Below, in pieces: positions 23,758-34,293 of a DNA stretch of 64,000 bases. Position numbers and translations under genes: made by a program. The stretch comes from Nicotiana tabacum. Taxonomy: Eukaryota > Streptophyta > Magnoliopsida > Solanales > Solanaceae. The stretch is taken from positions 97,938,399 to 98,002,398 of the forward strand of contig NC_134082.1 of assembly GCF_000715075.1 (NCBI RefSeq), given 5' to 3'. The notes below the pieces were generated by a model. The model was not told where the DNA came from and did not search any database. It saw only the letters and a list, made by a program, of their open reading frames with translations. How positions within the stretch are numbered: position 1 is the first letter of the stretch; the number at the start of each line of letters is the position of its first letter.

Positions 23758-24790
23758 TCAACACAGAGAGAATTTGTTGAACATGCGATCATCATTCTTT
23801 TTCTGCAATCTCTGGGGGAAAGGTGGTGGTGGCCTTGCAGCCTCAACTGGCTCTAAAATTGCATCATTTTTATTGGATTCTTGTGTTGCCTTAGGAATCA
23901 ACTCTCTCTTAGGTATAGGCTTGTCTTTTCTCCTATTTGGCACTTCCTCTAGTTCCTTCCAATTTTCGAGTGTAACTGTATTAACTTGAGGGTTATTCTC
24001 CGTATCACTAGGGAGAGCGCCTGCAGGTCTAGTATTTTGATTTGCTGCTAACTGCCCTATTTGCCTCTCAAGATTTCTGAATTTGGTCTTGAGCTGTTGA
24101 TTGTCAAGCAACAACTTCTTAGCAAGTCATTCATACTATCTTCCATTTGTTGGGGTGGCTTCTGAGGTTGATTGAAATTTCCTTGGGGTCTATAATGATT
24201 TTGATTCGGCTGATTTCAACCCCATGAGAAATTAGGATGATTCTTCCAATTTGAATTGTAAGTGTTCCCATATTGTGCATGTTGGTTTATTGGACCTCTA
24301 CTCTGTTGTCCCATATAGTATATAGATTCAGGATTCGTGGGGCATATGTCAGCCATATGACTATCACCATATAGTTCGCAACAAATAGACATCTATTGTA
24401 CATGTTGCATCTATTGTGTTTGTTGCATTGTCATTCTGTTCATCTGATTTGCCAATTTTGCTATATCGTCTCTCATGGCTAAGAAGTCATTAAGCTCAAT
24501 CAACCCGACTGCTTTCTATTTAATTGCCCTTTGTGAGTCCCTATCTCCTTGACAATTATGATCATTAGCAGTGAATTTATTTAGCAAGAGTTGGATTTCA
24601 CTATACAGTCTCCCCATACAACTACCCCCACAAGCTGAATCAAGATTCATCTTTGATGTCTTATCTAGACCATCAACAAAAGTGTGACTCAATACCTCAT
24701 CAGTCTGACAATGATGCAGGCAGTCTCTGAGTAGCTTCTTGTATCTTTCCCAAGCTTGATGAAGTGTCTCGCCATCCTGCTGTTGGAACC
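23758..24790 (-). pseudogene. gag, copy B, N-terminal region deleted
   Basis: Minus strand. Middle capsid part with zinc-knuckle region (~24360-24400), then QQLKTKFRNLERQIGQLAAN, a TLENWKELEEVPNRRK motif and a PPPPFPQRLQKK stretch leading into the protease. Compared with copy A, the sequence jumps from a PLLGSN-type word (24796) almost directly to the degenerate primer site at 24826, so several hundred bases of leader and N-terminal gag are missing. Multiple stops. It would have formed the particle shell. Confidence 0.8.
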
Positions 24791-24825
24791 CAAGAAATGG
24801 TCAAATAGCTCCAAAAACTTTATTT

Positions 24826-24843
24826 GGAAACAACGCCAAAAAC
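24826..24843 (-). other. Degenerate primer-binding site next to the middle LTR
   Basis: Minus strand AGTTTTTGGCGTTGTT, close to AGTTTTTGGCGCCGTTGT at the 5' LTR of copy A but with GC lost. It shows that the middle LTR once served copy B as a 5' LTR. Confidence 0.65.
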
Positions 24844-24844
24844 T

Positions 24845-25350
24845 TGTTGCGGCCAAATGCACACGCAAGTTTACGCGGTCGTCAAGTAATAAAGTGACTA
24901 AAAGTCGGATATCGAACCCATGAGGACTTGTTATTAACTATTAGTTAAATTAGACTATCCTAAGTATCTAACAAGAATTAAACCTAGAAATATTTGATTC
25001 TAAACTAATTAAAATAAACAAAAAACAAATAATGAAGTCTGAACAGATGAAGAGCAGCATTTTATGTTATCAATGTGATAAAAATGATCTAGGGTTATGG
25101 GCTATCTAACATTCCTACTGTATTCTTCAATTAAATTGACTAACTAATTTATCTAGCTAATTGGTTGACAGAGTTAATATTGCTCATAAGAATCTGTCGA
25201 GTTCTTACTCACCTATTCAAGCTAACCTAACGCCTATATGTCTATGGAGTTAGAATCAACAAGAACGTATTTATAATTCCTATAAATCAACCAAGCAAAG
25301 CAATTAGATATATGTCTATCCTAACAGCAAATACGTTCCCCGATGCATAA
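24845..25350 (-). mobile_element. Partial middle LTR of a diverged Athila-type element
   Basis: It starts TGTTGCGGCCAAATGC and follows the outer LTRs collinearly for about 500 bp (shared GGTCGTCAAGTAATA, AAGAATCTGTCGAGT and CGCCTATATGTCTATGGA words), then stops near CGATGC. It is clearly more diverged from the outer LTRs than they are from each other. The TATA-containing part is missing. Confidence 0.8.
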
Positions 25351-25392
25351 TAAATTCAGAAATAGAGTAAGGTGGAATGAAATAACTCCCTT

Positions 25393-26629
25393 CTAGTCAG
25401 AGTCTGCTTCCTCAGGATGCCCACCAACTGCGGCAATGGGCTTATCATCATCTCCTAAGGGTACCAAAGCCATTGTCCCGGTAAATCCATCATCATCCGC
25501 ATCCTCATCATCAGATTCCTTGTCAATGTTTTCATCCTCAGACGGATGAATGGGACTACCTAGTGCTATGCCCAACATCTCCTTAGAAGAACTGGAGAGA
25601 TCACTTTGCAATTGTGTGCGCTCCTCGTATAACACCCCTAGCTTGCTCATAATAACATTGAGGGTTTTGTAAAGATACCTGTTAAAGTTTTCGTCCCTTT
25701 AATTCCTAGCAGTTTGGGTGAGCTTTGATGTAGGCTCTAGCAAAGATGTGATGTCTAGCAATGCTTTGGGTGCCTCCACTACCTCATCATAGCCAGGGTA
25801 CTCCGGTACCTAAGATATAGCATGTACTATGTCAGGATGTTGCCATAAAAAAACCTTTTTATCCTCCCTCCAAAACGGGTGCGGGCCATCTCCCCATGTA
25901 TGAGCTCACCCACATTTATGGGGCAACCAATCATCAAAAAGTTGATCACGCACACTCAAGCTCGAGTGCACTCACTATTATGCTCCACATGCATTAATCT
26001 TGTCTGCACAAAGTTCTGCCAAACTTTAGCCGTCTTGTTGAAGTCAAACCTAAGCATTTCAAGGTGAATATCCCTCTTAGTCCGCGTCCACTTTGCATTG
26101 GAATCAATGCCACAAAGTGTGTGACGTATTGCTTGGTAGCGTGGGATTTTGACAAACTTTCTAAGTCTTCGCAAGGTCGGGCTATCAACTCCCAAAAAGC
26201 GACACAAGGCCTCCCTATCCATTGGAATGCTCTTTCCTCTGATGCATGACTCATCCTCTTTCGTGTCCCAGTTTGTGTACAACTCTCTAACCATGCTTAG
26301 ATTTGCAGGGCCTGGGCATTCAAGGAGCCTATCCATATTCTTGTGGATCAATGTAGCAAGTAATCTGGGAAGCTCCATTCTAAGGCCTTCACATTTTTCC
26401 CCATCTCAGACATATATCTCCCGTATGGAACAAAAGTATCATGCCATTTATTTGCGTCATCTCCTAAAAATTCCAACCGAGGTCATGATTGCTTTGTAGA
26501 CCCAATAACCATTTGCTTTCCCTTGGCTTGTCGGGAAGAGCTCTCACCTTGCTTGCGTTTCTTTGGAGGGGGAGAAGTAGTGGAGGACTTCCTTACCCCT
26601 TTTCCTTTTCCGGCACTATCACGAGCCAT
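25393..26629 (-). pseudogene. ORF in envelope position: 'putative plant transposon protein' family
   Basis: The minus strand starts at an ATG (26629) with MARDSAGKGKGVRKSS and a Pro/Lys-rich basic tract. A domain follows with MELPRLLATLIHKNMDRLL, FLGVDSPTLRRLRK, NAKWTRTKRDIHLEMLRFD and KVWQNFVQTRLMHVEHNSE. It ends in a C-terminal segment with an acidic tail (DEDADDDG) at 25393. The middle matches the Pfam 'putative plant transposon protein' (Transposase_32) family as I know it. No signal peptide or obvious membrane helix is visible, so calling it an envelope would be wrong. Stops near 26480, 25955 and 25700 break it. Its function in the family is unknown. Confidence 0.75.
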
Positions 26630-26639
26630 AGCAACCTTT

Positions 26640-27015
26640 GGGTCTTGAAATTTAATTGAGCAATAAAGATTGAAGAATTTGAGAGAGAGATGGAAAGATA
26701 TAGAGAGAGAAAATGGGGAGAGAGAGGGAAAATGCAGGCGTTTTTGCTTTGAAGAAAAGGGGGGTTTGGGTTTTAGTTTTTTTAATTTTTTGTGGGGGAT
26801 GGGTTTGGGTAATTGGGTATGGGTTATGTTGTGTGTATATGGGTAATTGGGTTATATGGGTTAGTATTTTAAATAAACAAAGATAACGAAAAAAAAATAA
26901 AAAAATATACATGTATCCGCCAGCCCAGCACCCCACGCTGGGGTTGGCGCTGAAATATTTATGGCTACTGGAAAGTGCACCCCAATCAGCGTGGGGCGCT
27001 GGACTGGGCGCTCAA
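26640..27015 (-). other. Non-coding leader between integrase and the envelope-position ORF
   Basis: Reading on the minus strand: T-rich DNA, a GC-rich block with CAGCGCCCCACGCTG and CAGCGTGGGGTGCTGGG (26925-27010), an AT-rich stretch, and a CT-rich (plus strand GA-rich) tract just before the ATG at 26629. The GC-rich words recur in the outer LTRs upstream of the TATA box, so this could be an internal promoter or a copied LTR piece. Confidence 0.5.
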
Positions 27016-27239
27016 TTCGCTAATTTTTTTTTGATAAAATCCCGACTACCCGAGCACTCAACACATAATTTACACACACCCCACACCATCCCCACCTAAG
27101 ATTTTATACAACTACAAACAAAACAAAAAAATTTAGTCTACTCTAACTAAAAGAAAACAAAAACTAAGCTACGAAAGCCTCCCAACGAGCGTCTGATTTA
27201 ACATCGCGGCACGACTTAACACATTTTTAAGCATCAGCC

Positions 27240-28306
27240 AAGTCCACTGAGGTCTTATGACGTGTAATGTCACCACCCCAATAATGTTTTATTCTCTAAC
27301 CATTTACCAAGAAGGTACCACTTGAGCTAGTATCACGCAGTTCCATAGCTCCATGAGGCCTCACACTTACCACAACAAAAGGACCTGCCCAACAAGACTT
27401 ACGCTTTTCGGGGAAAAGATTCAACCTCAAATTGAACAAAAGAACTTCTTGACCCGGCTCAAACCCTCGAATGTTGGATGTGCTAGTCATGCCACCTCTT
27501 AGTCCTTTTTTTTATATAATTTGGCATTTTCATATGCGTGCAATTGAAACTTATCAAGCTCGTTGAGTTGCAGCAACCACTTCTCACCAGCTAAGTCCAT
27601 ATCCATATTCAGCTTTTTAATTGCCAAATAGGCTTTGTGTTCAAGCTCGACGGCAAGTGGCACGCCTTCCCATAAACTAATTTATACGGAGAAATACCTA
27701 TGGGATTCTTGTATGCATTTCGATATGCCCATAATGCATCCTCTAGCTTACCGGCCCAGTCTTTTCTATTTCTACTTACTGTTTTCTCCAAAGTCTGCTT
27801 TACCTCTCTGTTTGAGACTTCCACTTGACCACTCGTTTGGGGGTGATAGGTAGTGGAAACCTTGTGCTTAACTCCATACTTTGTAAGAACATTATTCAGT
27901 AATTTGTTGCAGACGTGAGTTCCTCCATTGCTTATCAACACTCTTAAGGTCCCAAAGCGTGTGAAGATGTGCTTCTTTACAAAGCTTACCACAAACTTTG
28001 CATCATTAATTGGAAGATCAATGGCCTCCACCCACTTAGAAACATAGTCCACCGCTACCAAGATGTACCTGTGACCATTAGAGTATGGGAACGGTCCCAT
28101 GAAATCAATCCCCCAAACATCAAAAAGCTCCACTGCCAGAATATTTTGCAGAGGCATCTCGTGCTTCTTCGTGATTGTTCCGGTTCTTTGGAATCTGTCA
28201 CATTTTTAGCAAAGGCATGGGCATCCTTAAATAATTTTGGCCAATAGAAACTCGATTGTAGCACTTTTTGGGTTGTTCTATCCCCACCATGATGACCTCC
28301 GTTCAT
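27240..28306 (-). pseudogene. Integrase, copy A (Athila type)
   Basis: Minus strand: [38 protein letters not shown] (first Asp), [47 protein letters not shown] (Glu), [15 protein letters not shown], and [19 protein letters not shown] in the C-terminus. In the second-Asp motif relatives have SDGGTHF. Here it is SNGG, so the second catalytic Asp is lost (Asp to Asn, a G-to-A change). Frame changes occur near 28160 and 27490. Confidence 0.88.
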
Positions 28307-28352
28307 GCAGTATTACATTTATCTCTTCCTCAGGGACACATATTCACACCAA

Positions 28353-28920
28353 CTAATCTATGCATAGCCTATATAAGAATGACTCATCACACATGTAGAG
28401 CCTCACATCATGTAGGAACCTTCTTCTATTATCGGGTGTCAATTCTGGTGGTGTCACCCCACTTGCAATAAAATTCACATAATTTGCATAACACGGGGCT
28501 TCACTTGAGGTGATTTCCAATAACTTCTCATTCGGAAATGTTTCTTTGATTGACCCTCCTTCAGTTACATGGATCCGATTTTCTAATCTAGACAAGTGAT
28601 CAGCCACTCGATTCTCTGTCCCTTTTCGATCTCGGATCTCTAGGTAAAACTCTTGCAAGAGGAGGACCCAACGAATCAGCCTCGGCTTGGCGTCCTTATT
28701 TTCAAACAAGTATCTGATAGCTGAATGGTCTTTGTAGATTATGACTTTGGTCCCTACTAGATAGGATCCGAACTTGTCAAACACCCACACCACTGCAAAC
28801 AACTCTTTTTCGAAAACTGTGTAGTTCATCTGGGCTCGATTAAGAGTTTTGCTCGCATAGTAAATGGAGTGAAAGGTTTATTTCTCCTTTGCCCCAAAAT
28901 AGCTCCGATAGCACATCAAC
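28353..28920 (-). pseudogene. RNase H, copy A, same active-site deletion as copy B
   Basis: Minus strand: [71 protein letters not shown] and [10 protein letters not shown]. At about 28911-28915 it jumps from PFELMCY to RS, missing the segment with the first catalytic Asp and shifting frame, at the same junction as copy B (21746-21750). The DHS Asp is kept here, unlike in B. A TAG precedes PFELM. Confidence 0.82.
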
Positions 28921-28928
28921 TCAAATGG

Positions 28929-29887
28929 CTACTCCCAATTCGGAGCAATGATAATTGGTGCAGTCACTAACCTTCCCTTCAACTCCTCAAATGCTTTCAG
29001 ACAGGCATCATCAAACTTGAAAGGGACATCTTTCTCACGAAGCCTGCATAAAGGAGAAGAAATTTTCGAAAAGTATTTAATAAAACGACGATAAAAACCT
29101 GCATGGCCCAAGAAACTGCGAATGCCTTTGACGGATGTCGGTGGGGAAAATTTTTCAGTCGCCTCCACCTTTGCTATATCCAACTGCAAATGGTTTTGGA
29201 CACCTAGTACCCCAGGACTATACCTTCACGTACCATGAAATGACACTTTTCCCAGTTTAGCACCAAGTTCGTCTCTTCACACCTAGCAAGCACTTTATCA
29301 AGATTCAATAAACAATTATCAAAAGAGCATCCAAACACTGAAAAATCATCCATGAACACTTCTACAGATCTTTCAACCATGTCAGTAAAAATAGACATCA
29401 TATACCTTTGAAAAGTCGCAGGTGCATTACTGAGACCAAATGACATTCTCTTGAACGTATACGTACCATAAAGACACGTAAATGTGGTTTTATCTTGGTC
29501 ATATGGGGCTATAGCAATCTGATTATACCCCGAATAACTATCTAAGAAATAGTAGTATTCCTGGCCAGCTAATCTATCAAGCATTTGGTCAATAAAGGGG
29601 AGGAAAAAGTGGTCCTTGCGAGTGGCATTGTTCAATTTTCTATAATCTATGCAAATTGTCCACCCAGTGATAGTTCTTGCGGGAATCAAGTCATTATTTT
29701 CATTAACCACTACAGGTATCCCCCCTTTATTAAGTATACATTTGATGGGGCTTACCCATTTGCTATCAGAGATTGGAAATACAATATCTGCATCAAGCCA
29801 CTTAATCACTTCTTTTCTTACCACCTCTTTCATGATTGGATTTAGTCGGCGTTGTTGCTCTACTCTTAGCTTGTGTCCGTCCTCCAT
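28929..29887 (-). pseudogene. Reverse transcriptase, copy A (Athila type)
   Basis: Minus strand, 227 codons open from 29887 to 29204: QQRRLNPIMKEVVRKEVIKWL, ISDSKWVSPIKCILNKGG, WTICIDYRKLNNATRKDHFF, YYYFLDSYSGYNQIAIAP (first Asp region), KRMSFGLSNAPATFQRYMM, and SVEVFMDDFSVFG with the catalytic FMDD at about 29350. The connection part follows to 28929 with FLGHAGFYRRFIKYFSKIS. The catalytic Asp residues are retained. It ends in a frameshift near 29204. Confidence 0.9.
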
Positions 29888-29989
29888 GAGGTTTTATGCA
29901 TGCAGAAAGCTGGACTAATGCCTTTAATGTCAGACATCGTCCACCCAATTGCTCGGCTGTGCTCGTGTAGCACTCTCAACAGCTTTTCT

Positions 29990-30460
29990 TCCTGCAATTT
30001 AGAAAAATCAGAAGAAACAATAACAGGTAAAGTATCAAAACCTCCAAAATAAGCATATTGAAGGTGAGGTGGTAGGGGTTTAAGCATCAGTTTTGGAGCT
30101 TCCTCAATTGACGGCTTTGGAGGAGGCCCACTTGCCCTATTCAGGGGCTCAAAGGGGGTGTATCCCCTGCATGTAAGCACAGGATGCATCTAGGATATGC
30201 ATTATCTCTTCTACCCTATTCATAAATCTATAAGGTATCGAACAATATAAGTGTTTTCTCTAGAGAATCGTCTAGGTATACACTCGTGTCAAGAAGTTGC
30301 TTATCCACCTCCACAACAGATATCATAGAGAGCTCCTCATAGTAGCGGGGAAGTTGGATTGCTCTGTAGACATTAAAGACTGCTTCCTTGTCATCCACCC
30401 TCAAAGTTATTTTTCCCTCTCTTACTTTAACAATTGCATCACGAGTAGATAAGAGAGGTT
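29990..30460 (-). pseudogene. Protease-RT linker, copy A
   Basis: Counterpart of 22828-23245: acidic segment, then EPLNRASGPPPKPSIEEAPK, LKPLPPHLQYAYFGG and TLPVIVSSDFSK. More damaged than in copy B in the acidic part (30200-30460). Confidence 0.7.
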
Positions 30461-30464
30461 GTCA

Positions 30465-30974
30465 CTATATGATTGGAACCAGTTCATCAGCTTCATAATC
30501 TAGGATAATGAAGTTCGCAGGGAATATAAATTTTCCAATTTGTAGCAACACATCTTCAATCACTCTCTCAATGTGTGCTATGGACCTATCGGCCAACTGC
30601 AACATCACAGTAGTTGGTCTTGGAGCTCCTAGATCCAATTGTTTGAACAAGGTCAAGGGCATCATATTTATGCTCGCCTCCAAATCACAAAGAGCACGAC
30701 ACACATCAGTATTACCAATTCACACATGGATGGTGAAGCTGCCAGGATCCTTAAGCTTTTGAGGAAACTTGTTTTGGACCTTTTAAATGCACTCCTCAGT
30801 AAGTGCAACTGTCTCGAATTCAGTCAATCTCCTCTTGTGAGCCACTATATCTTTTATATACTTAGCATACTTTGGAATTTCATAAAGTATATCCACCAGT
30901 GGAATATTCAATTGAATCTGGCTCAACATAGAGAGAAATTTCCTGAACTTTCGATCATCATTCTTTTTCTGCAA
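30465..30974 (-). pseudogene. Aspartic protease, copy A
   Basis: Minus strand: KDIVAHKRRLTEFETVALTE, then a stop after EECI, and a second open piece with CRALCDLEASINMMPLTLF. The family motif is D-L-G-A-S; here Gly is replaced by Glu, which would abolish activity. TTVMLQLADRSIAHIERVIED follows. The shared layout with copy B (23252-23746) is collinear. Confidence 0.85.
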
Positions 30975-31031
30975 TCTCTGGGAAAAAGGTGGTGGTGGCC
31001 TGGAAGCCTCTCTACTAGCTCTGAAGTTGCA

Positions 31032-32304
31032 TCATTTTTTCTTGGACTCATGTGTTGCCTTAGGAAGCAACTCCCCCTCATGTATAGGCTTGTATTTTCT
31101 CTTCTTTGGCACTTCCTCTAGTTCCCTCCCGTTTCTGAGTGTAATTGCATTAACCAGAGGGTTCTTTTCTATATCACTGGGGAGAGTGCCTATAGGTTTA
31201 GTATTTTGATTTGCTGCTAATTTCCACATTTGCCTCTCAAGATTTCTGAAATGGGTCCTAAGTTGTTGATTGTCAAGCAATAACTTCTTTAGCAAGTCAT
31301 TCGTACTCTCTTCCATTTGTTGGGGTGGCTTCTGAGATTGATTGAAATTTCCTTGGGATCTATAATGATTCTGATTCGGCTGATTTGCACCCCTATGAGA
31401 AGTTGGGATGATTCTTCCAATTTGAATTAAGTATTCATATATTGTGCATGTTGATTTATTGGACCTCTGCTTTACTGCCCCACATAGTATATGGATTCAA
31501 GATTCGTGGGGCGCATGTCACTCATATGACTGTCACCACATAGTTCACAGCAAAATAGACATATGTTGTACATGCTGCATTTGTTGTCTTTGTTGCATTG
31601 TCATTCTATTCATCTGATTTGCCAATTTTGCTATATCGACTCTCATGGCTGAGAAGTCATCAAGCTCAATCAACCCAGCTGCTTTCCGTTTAATTGCCCT
31701 TTGCGAGTCCCCATCTCCTTGCCAATTATGATCATTAGCAGTAAAGTTATTTAGCAAAAGTTGGAATTCGCTATACGGTCTCGCCATGCAACTAACCCCA
31801 CAAGATGAATCAAGATTCATCTTTAATGCCTCATCGAGCCCATCAACAAAAGTGTGACCTAATACCTCATCAGTCTAACAATGATGTGGGTAGTCTCTGA
31901 GTAGCTTCTTTTATCTTTACCATGCTTGACGAAGTGTCTCGCCATCCCGCTGTTGGAACCCAAGAATCTGACTCCTCAATGACTTTGTCTTCTTAGTAGG
32001 GAAAAGTTGATTAAGAATTTCCTTGCTAGATCATTCCAAGTGTGGATTGAGTTCGCGGACTCCTTTGGCAACCATTCCTTAGCTTCCCCTAGCAGTGAAA
32101 AGGGAAAAAGTTCAGTCTAATATAGTCTTTGGAAATGTTCGGATAATTATAAGTGTCCGTAATTTCCAAGAAATTCTGAATGTGCCTCTGCGGGTCTTCA
32201 TGAGATAGACCCACATATTGCCCTGTGGACTGAATCAGCTGTACCATGTACTGTTTGAGTTCAAAATGCCTTGTGATCTTAGGCTTCACAATAGCTTGAG
32301 TCAT
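31032..32304 (-). pseudogene. gag, copy A
   Basis: Minus strand. N-terminal part from 32304: HFELKQYMVQLIQSTGQYVG, SHEDPQRHIQNFLEITDTYN and SKDYIRLNFFPF. A broken capsid part follows, then MNLDSSCGVSCMARPYSEFQ and the knuckle region near 31500-31560, then LLDNQQLRTHFRNLERQMWK, ITLRNGRELEEVPKKRK and a basic tail. Several stops. The leader between this ATG and the primer site at 32598 is about 290 bp. Confidence 0.82.
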
Positions 32305-32597
32305 ATTAGCAAGATATTGGGCCTTGCAGCTTCTATCACTGTAGGCTCTTATTAACTCCCATCTCTATTGGCTGTGGTTGAACTACGATGTCCAACTCTC
32401 CTGCTATTCTAGTTCTATGTTTGGCTTTCCTCCTCACTCTGTGAAGTGTTCGTTCAATTTTGGGATCAAAAGGAAGGAGATTGTTTGTGCTTCTACTCCT
32501 TCGCATTCAAGAGAAGAGCCTGTGTTAACACAATCAAGGTAAAGCTTGAACAAATAACTAATAAAAGCTTAAGTCAGTCAAGTAGCTAATTTCTAAG

Positions 32598-32615
32598 TCC
32601 TCGACAACGGCGCCA
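32598..32615 (-). other. Primer-binding site of the Athila-type element (tRNA-Asp type)
   Basis: Minus strand TGGCGCCGTTGTCGAGGA, close to the TGGCGCCGTTGCCGGGGA site of Athila elements, which is complementary to tRNA-Asp. It lies 6 bases from the LTR end at 32622. Confidence 0.88.
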
Positions 32616-32621
32616 AAAACT

Positions 32622-33866
32622 TGTTGCGACCAAAAACACTCACGCAGGTGTACGTGGTCGTCAAGTAATAGAGTAGTGAGTAGAGTATGGTCAAAGACTT
32701 GTGATTAACTATTGACTGATTCAAACTCAATTAACTTATCGATTCAAGAGATTTCTCACAAAATATAGAAGAGACTAATTTACTACCTAAAATTATCAAG
32801 CAATGAATTAACTAGAAATCAAACGAAACAAATAACAATCAGTAGGAGAGGATATTCCAAGGTCACGGGTTAGCTAACAATCATGTTGCATTCTTGCCTT
32901 AAAATGACTAATTAATTTATCTGGATTGTTGATTGATAGGGTTGATATTACTCATAAAAATCTGTCGAGTCCTCACTCGCCTATTCAAGTTAATTTAATG
33001 CCTATATGTATATGGAGTTAAGATTAACAAGAATGCATTTACAATTCCTGTATTTCAACCAAGCAAGGCAATTAGGTATATGTCTATCCTAATTGCGAAC
33101 CCGTTCCCTGATGCCCAGATTCAAGAACTTGCTCTATTTAATTCTATATGTAATCTAGAGTTCCCACTTTCAAGTTCAACTCTAGATTCATAGAAAGTAT
33201 TTCATTGTTAGCTACTCAGCAAAATAATTAAAACAGAATTAAATAAACAACCCAATATGACAAAATCTACTTTGTCAAATTAAACTTTAAACATCAACAT
33301 TCATATTTCACCCATGACCCTAGAACAATAGGGTTCTTAGCCACTCGTATTCATACAATCATGAAGAATAAGGGTTTCCAACATAAAATCAAGTACTAGA
33401 AAAGAGATAGAAGAGTTGATCAAATCCGTGCTCTCAAGTGTTTTGCGCTTTTGCTCTCCTCTAAAAATCATGTTCCCCCTTCAAAATAGGTTTAGGTTGG
33501 CTTTTATATCAGTTGGGGCATCTTGGGATTAAAATAATCGAGTCCTAGTCAAAACAGGACAACTTTGCATTCCGAGCGTCCAGGGCAGCGTGGGGCGCTG
33601 GCCCTGGCGTCCAAACTTTTTAGCTTCTGTAAATTGCACCACAAGCCCCACGCTCGCTGTGACCCTCAAATTTCAATCTTTGCTTTTTCTTCCCAATTTT
33701 GTTCTAACTCGCGCCATTTCGTCCCAAATTGCATCTGAATGACTCCTACACATAGAAATATCACAATTTAGCACAAATAATCATATTAAACATCTCAAAT
33801 CTTCGAAACATGAGCAAAATGTGAGGCGATATATATCAAAATATGCATACATTAAGCCGATTATCA
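32622..33866 (-). mobile_element. 5' LTR of the Athila-type composite
   Basis: 1245 bp, TGTTGCGACC...GATTATCA on the plus strand. It pairs with 15652-16929 and is followed directly by AGTAC (33867-33871). The GC-rich block (GCAGCGTGGGGCGCTGG) lies at 33577-33660. Confidence 0.92.
33501..33510 (-). promoter_or_regulatory. TATA-like element in the Athila-type 5' LTR
   Basis: Minus strand GATATAAAAG, conserved in the other LTR at 16555-16564, with the GC-rich block upstream and an untranslated leader downstream. Likely core promoter by position and sequence. Confidence 0.6.
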
Positions 33867-33870
33867 AGTA

Positions 33871-34142
33871 CCTCTGTTTCAAATTAGATGTGGTGTTTTC
33901 TTTTTTAGTCTGTTCCAAAATAAATGACACATTTTTAAATTTGAAAATAATTCAATTTTAAACTCTTTATTTTACCCATTTTACCCTTAATAAGAAGTTT
34001 TTATAACCACACAAATGTCATGACCCTACAAAGCTTTTACCCCTTAAGCTTTTAAAATCGCAAGTTTTAAAAGTTTTCTTCTTTTTTCTTAATTAAACTA
34101 CCTGCCGAGTCAAACTACTTCATCTAAATTGAAAAGAGAGAG
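33871..34142. mobile_element. Stowaway-type MITE
   Basis: 272 bp with inverted ends: CCTCTGTTTCAAATTAGATG on the left, and CTCTCTCTTTTCAATTTAGATG-like on the right when read inwards. TA duplications lie at 33869-33870 and 34143-34144. The CTCCCTCYGTTTCAATTT-type end is the Stowaway (Tc1/mariner) signature. The Athila-type element inserted so that its AGTAC duplication covers the MITE edge. Confidence 0.82.
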
Positions 34143-34154
34143 TATTTAATATTT

Positions 34155-34293
34155 GCATTGGAGCTCAATTACCAGAAAGTTCTACATTTGGGTTCAGTAT
34201 TTTCTAACAAATATTCTATACTTAGGACTTGAACTCGAGATCTCTGATTAAGAATGAAAAAATATTTATCACTACCGTCACTCGCGTTGGTCC
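34155..34293 (-). mobile_element. tRNA-derived SINE fragment
   Basis: The minus strand reads GGACCAACGCGAGTGACGGT, an A-box-like region, then a B-box-like GAGTTCAAGTCC, and ends near GAGCTCCAATGC. This is like the tRNA-derived SINEs of Solanaceae, whose body ends GGGCTCCAATGC. Its internal Pol III boxes are degenerate. Confidence 0.5.

Larger units (their letters stand above)
15652..33866 (-). mobile_element. Athila-type Ty3/gypsy composite element, 18.2 kb, with intact AGTAC duplication
   Basis: Outer LTRs at 15652-16929 and 32622-33866 are flanked by AGTAC at 15647-15651 and 33867-33871, so the outer pair came from one insertion. The element reads on the minus strand. Inside, from the 5' LTR: primer site; gag-pol copy A (32304-27240); an ORF in the envelope position (26629-25393); a partial divergent LTR (24845-25350) with a degenerate primer site; gag-pol copy B (24790-20050); an inverted gag piece (19181-19775); a hairpin; and non-coding DNA to the 3' LTR. 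Athila assignment rests on the tRNA-Asp-type primer site, Athila-like gag and pol motifs, and the extra ORF after integrase. Confidence 0.88.

Noticed and set aside
25393..26629. True envelope glycoprotein
   Set aside because: No signal peptide, transmembrane helix or cleavage-site pattern is visible; the domain resembles the plant transposon protein family.
26652..26936. 94-codon minus-strand ORF rich in Thr, Pro and Phe
   Set aside because: It runs through the low-complexity CT/GA tract in the leader of the 26629 ORF; no conserved motif.
15652..33866. Plain LTR-LTR unequal crossover dimer
   Set aside because: It would explain the single target duplication, but the middle LTR is too diverged and copy B lacks the downstream ORF and normal 3' region. 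Kept only as one alternative.
34155..34293. A functional tRNA gene
   Set aside because: Only degenerate A/B-box similarity and no cloverleaf; better read as a SINE.
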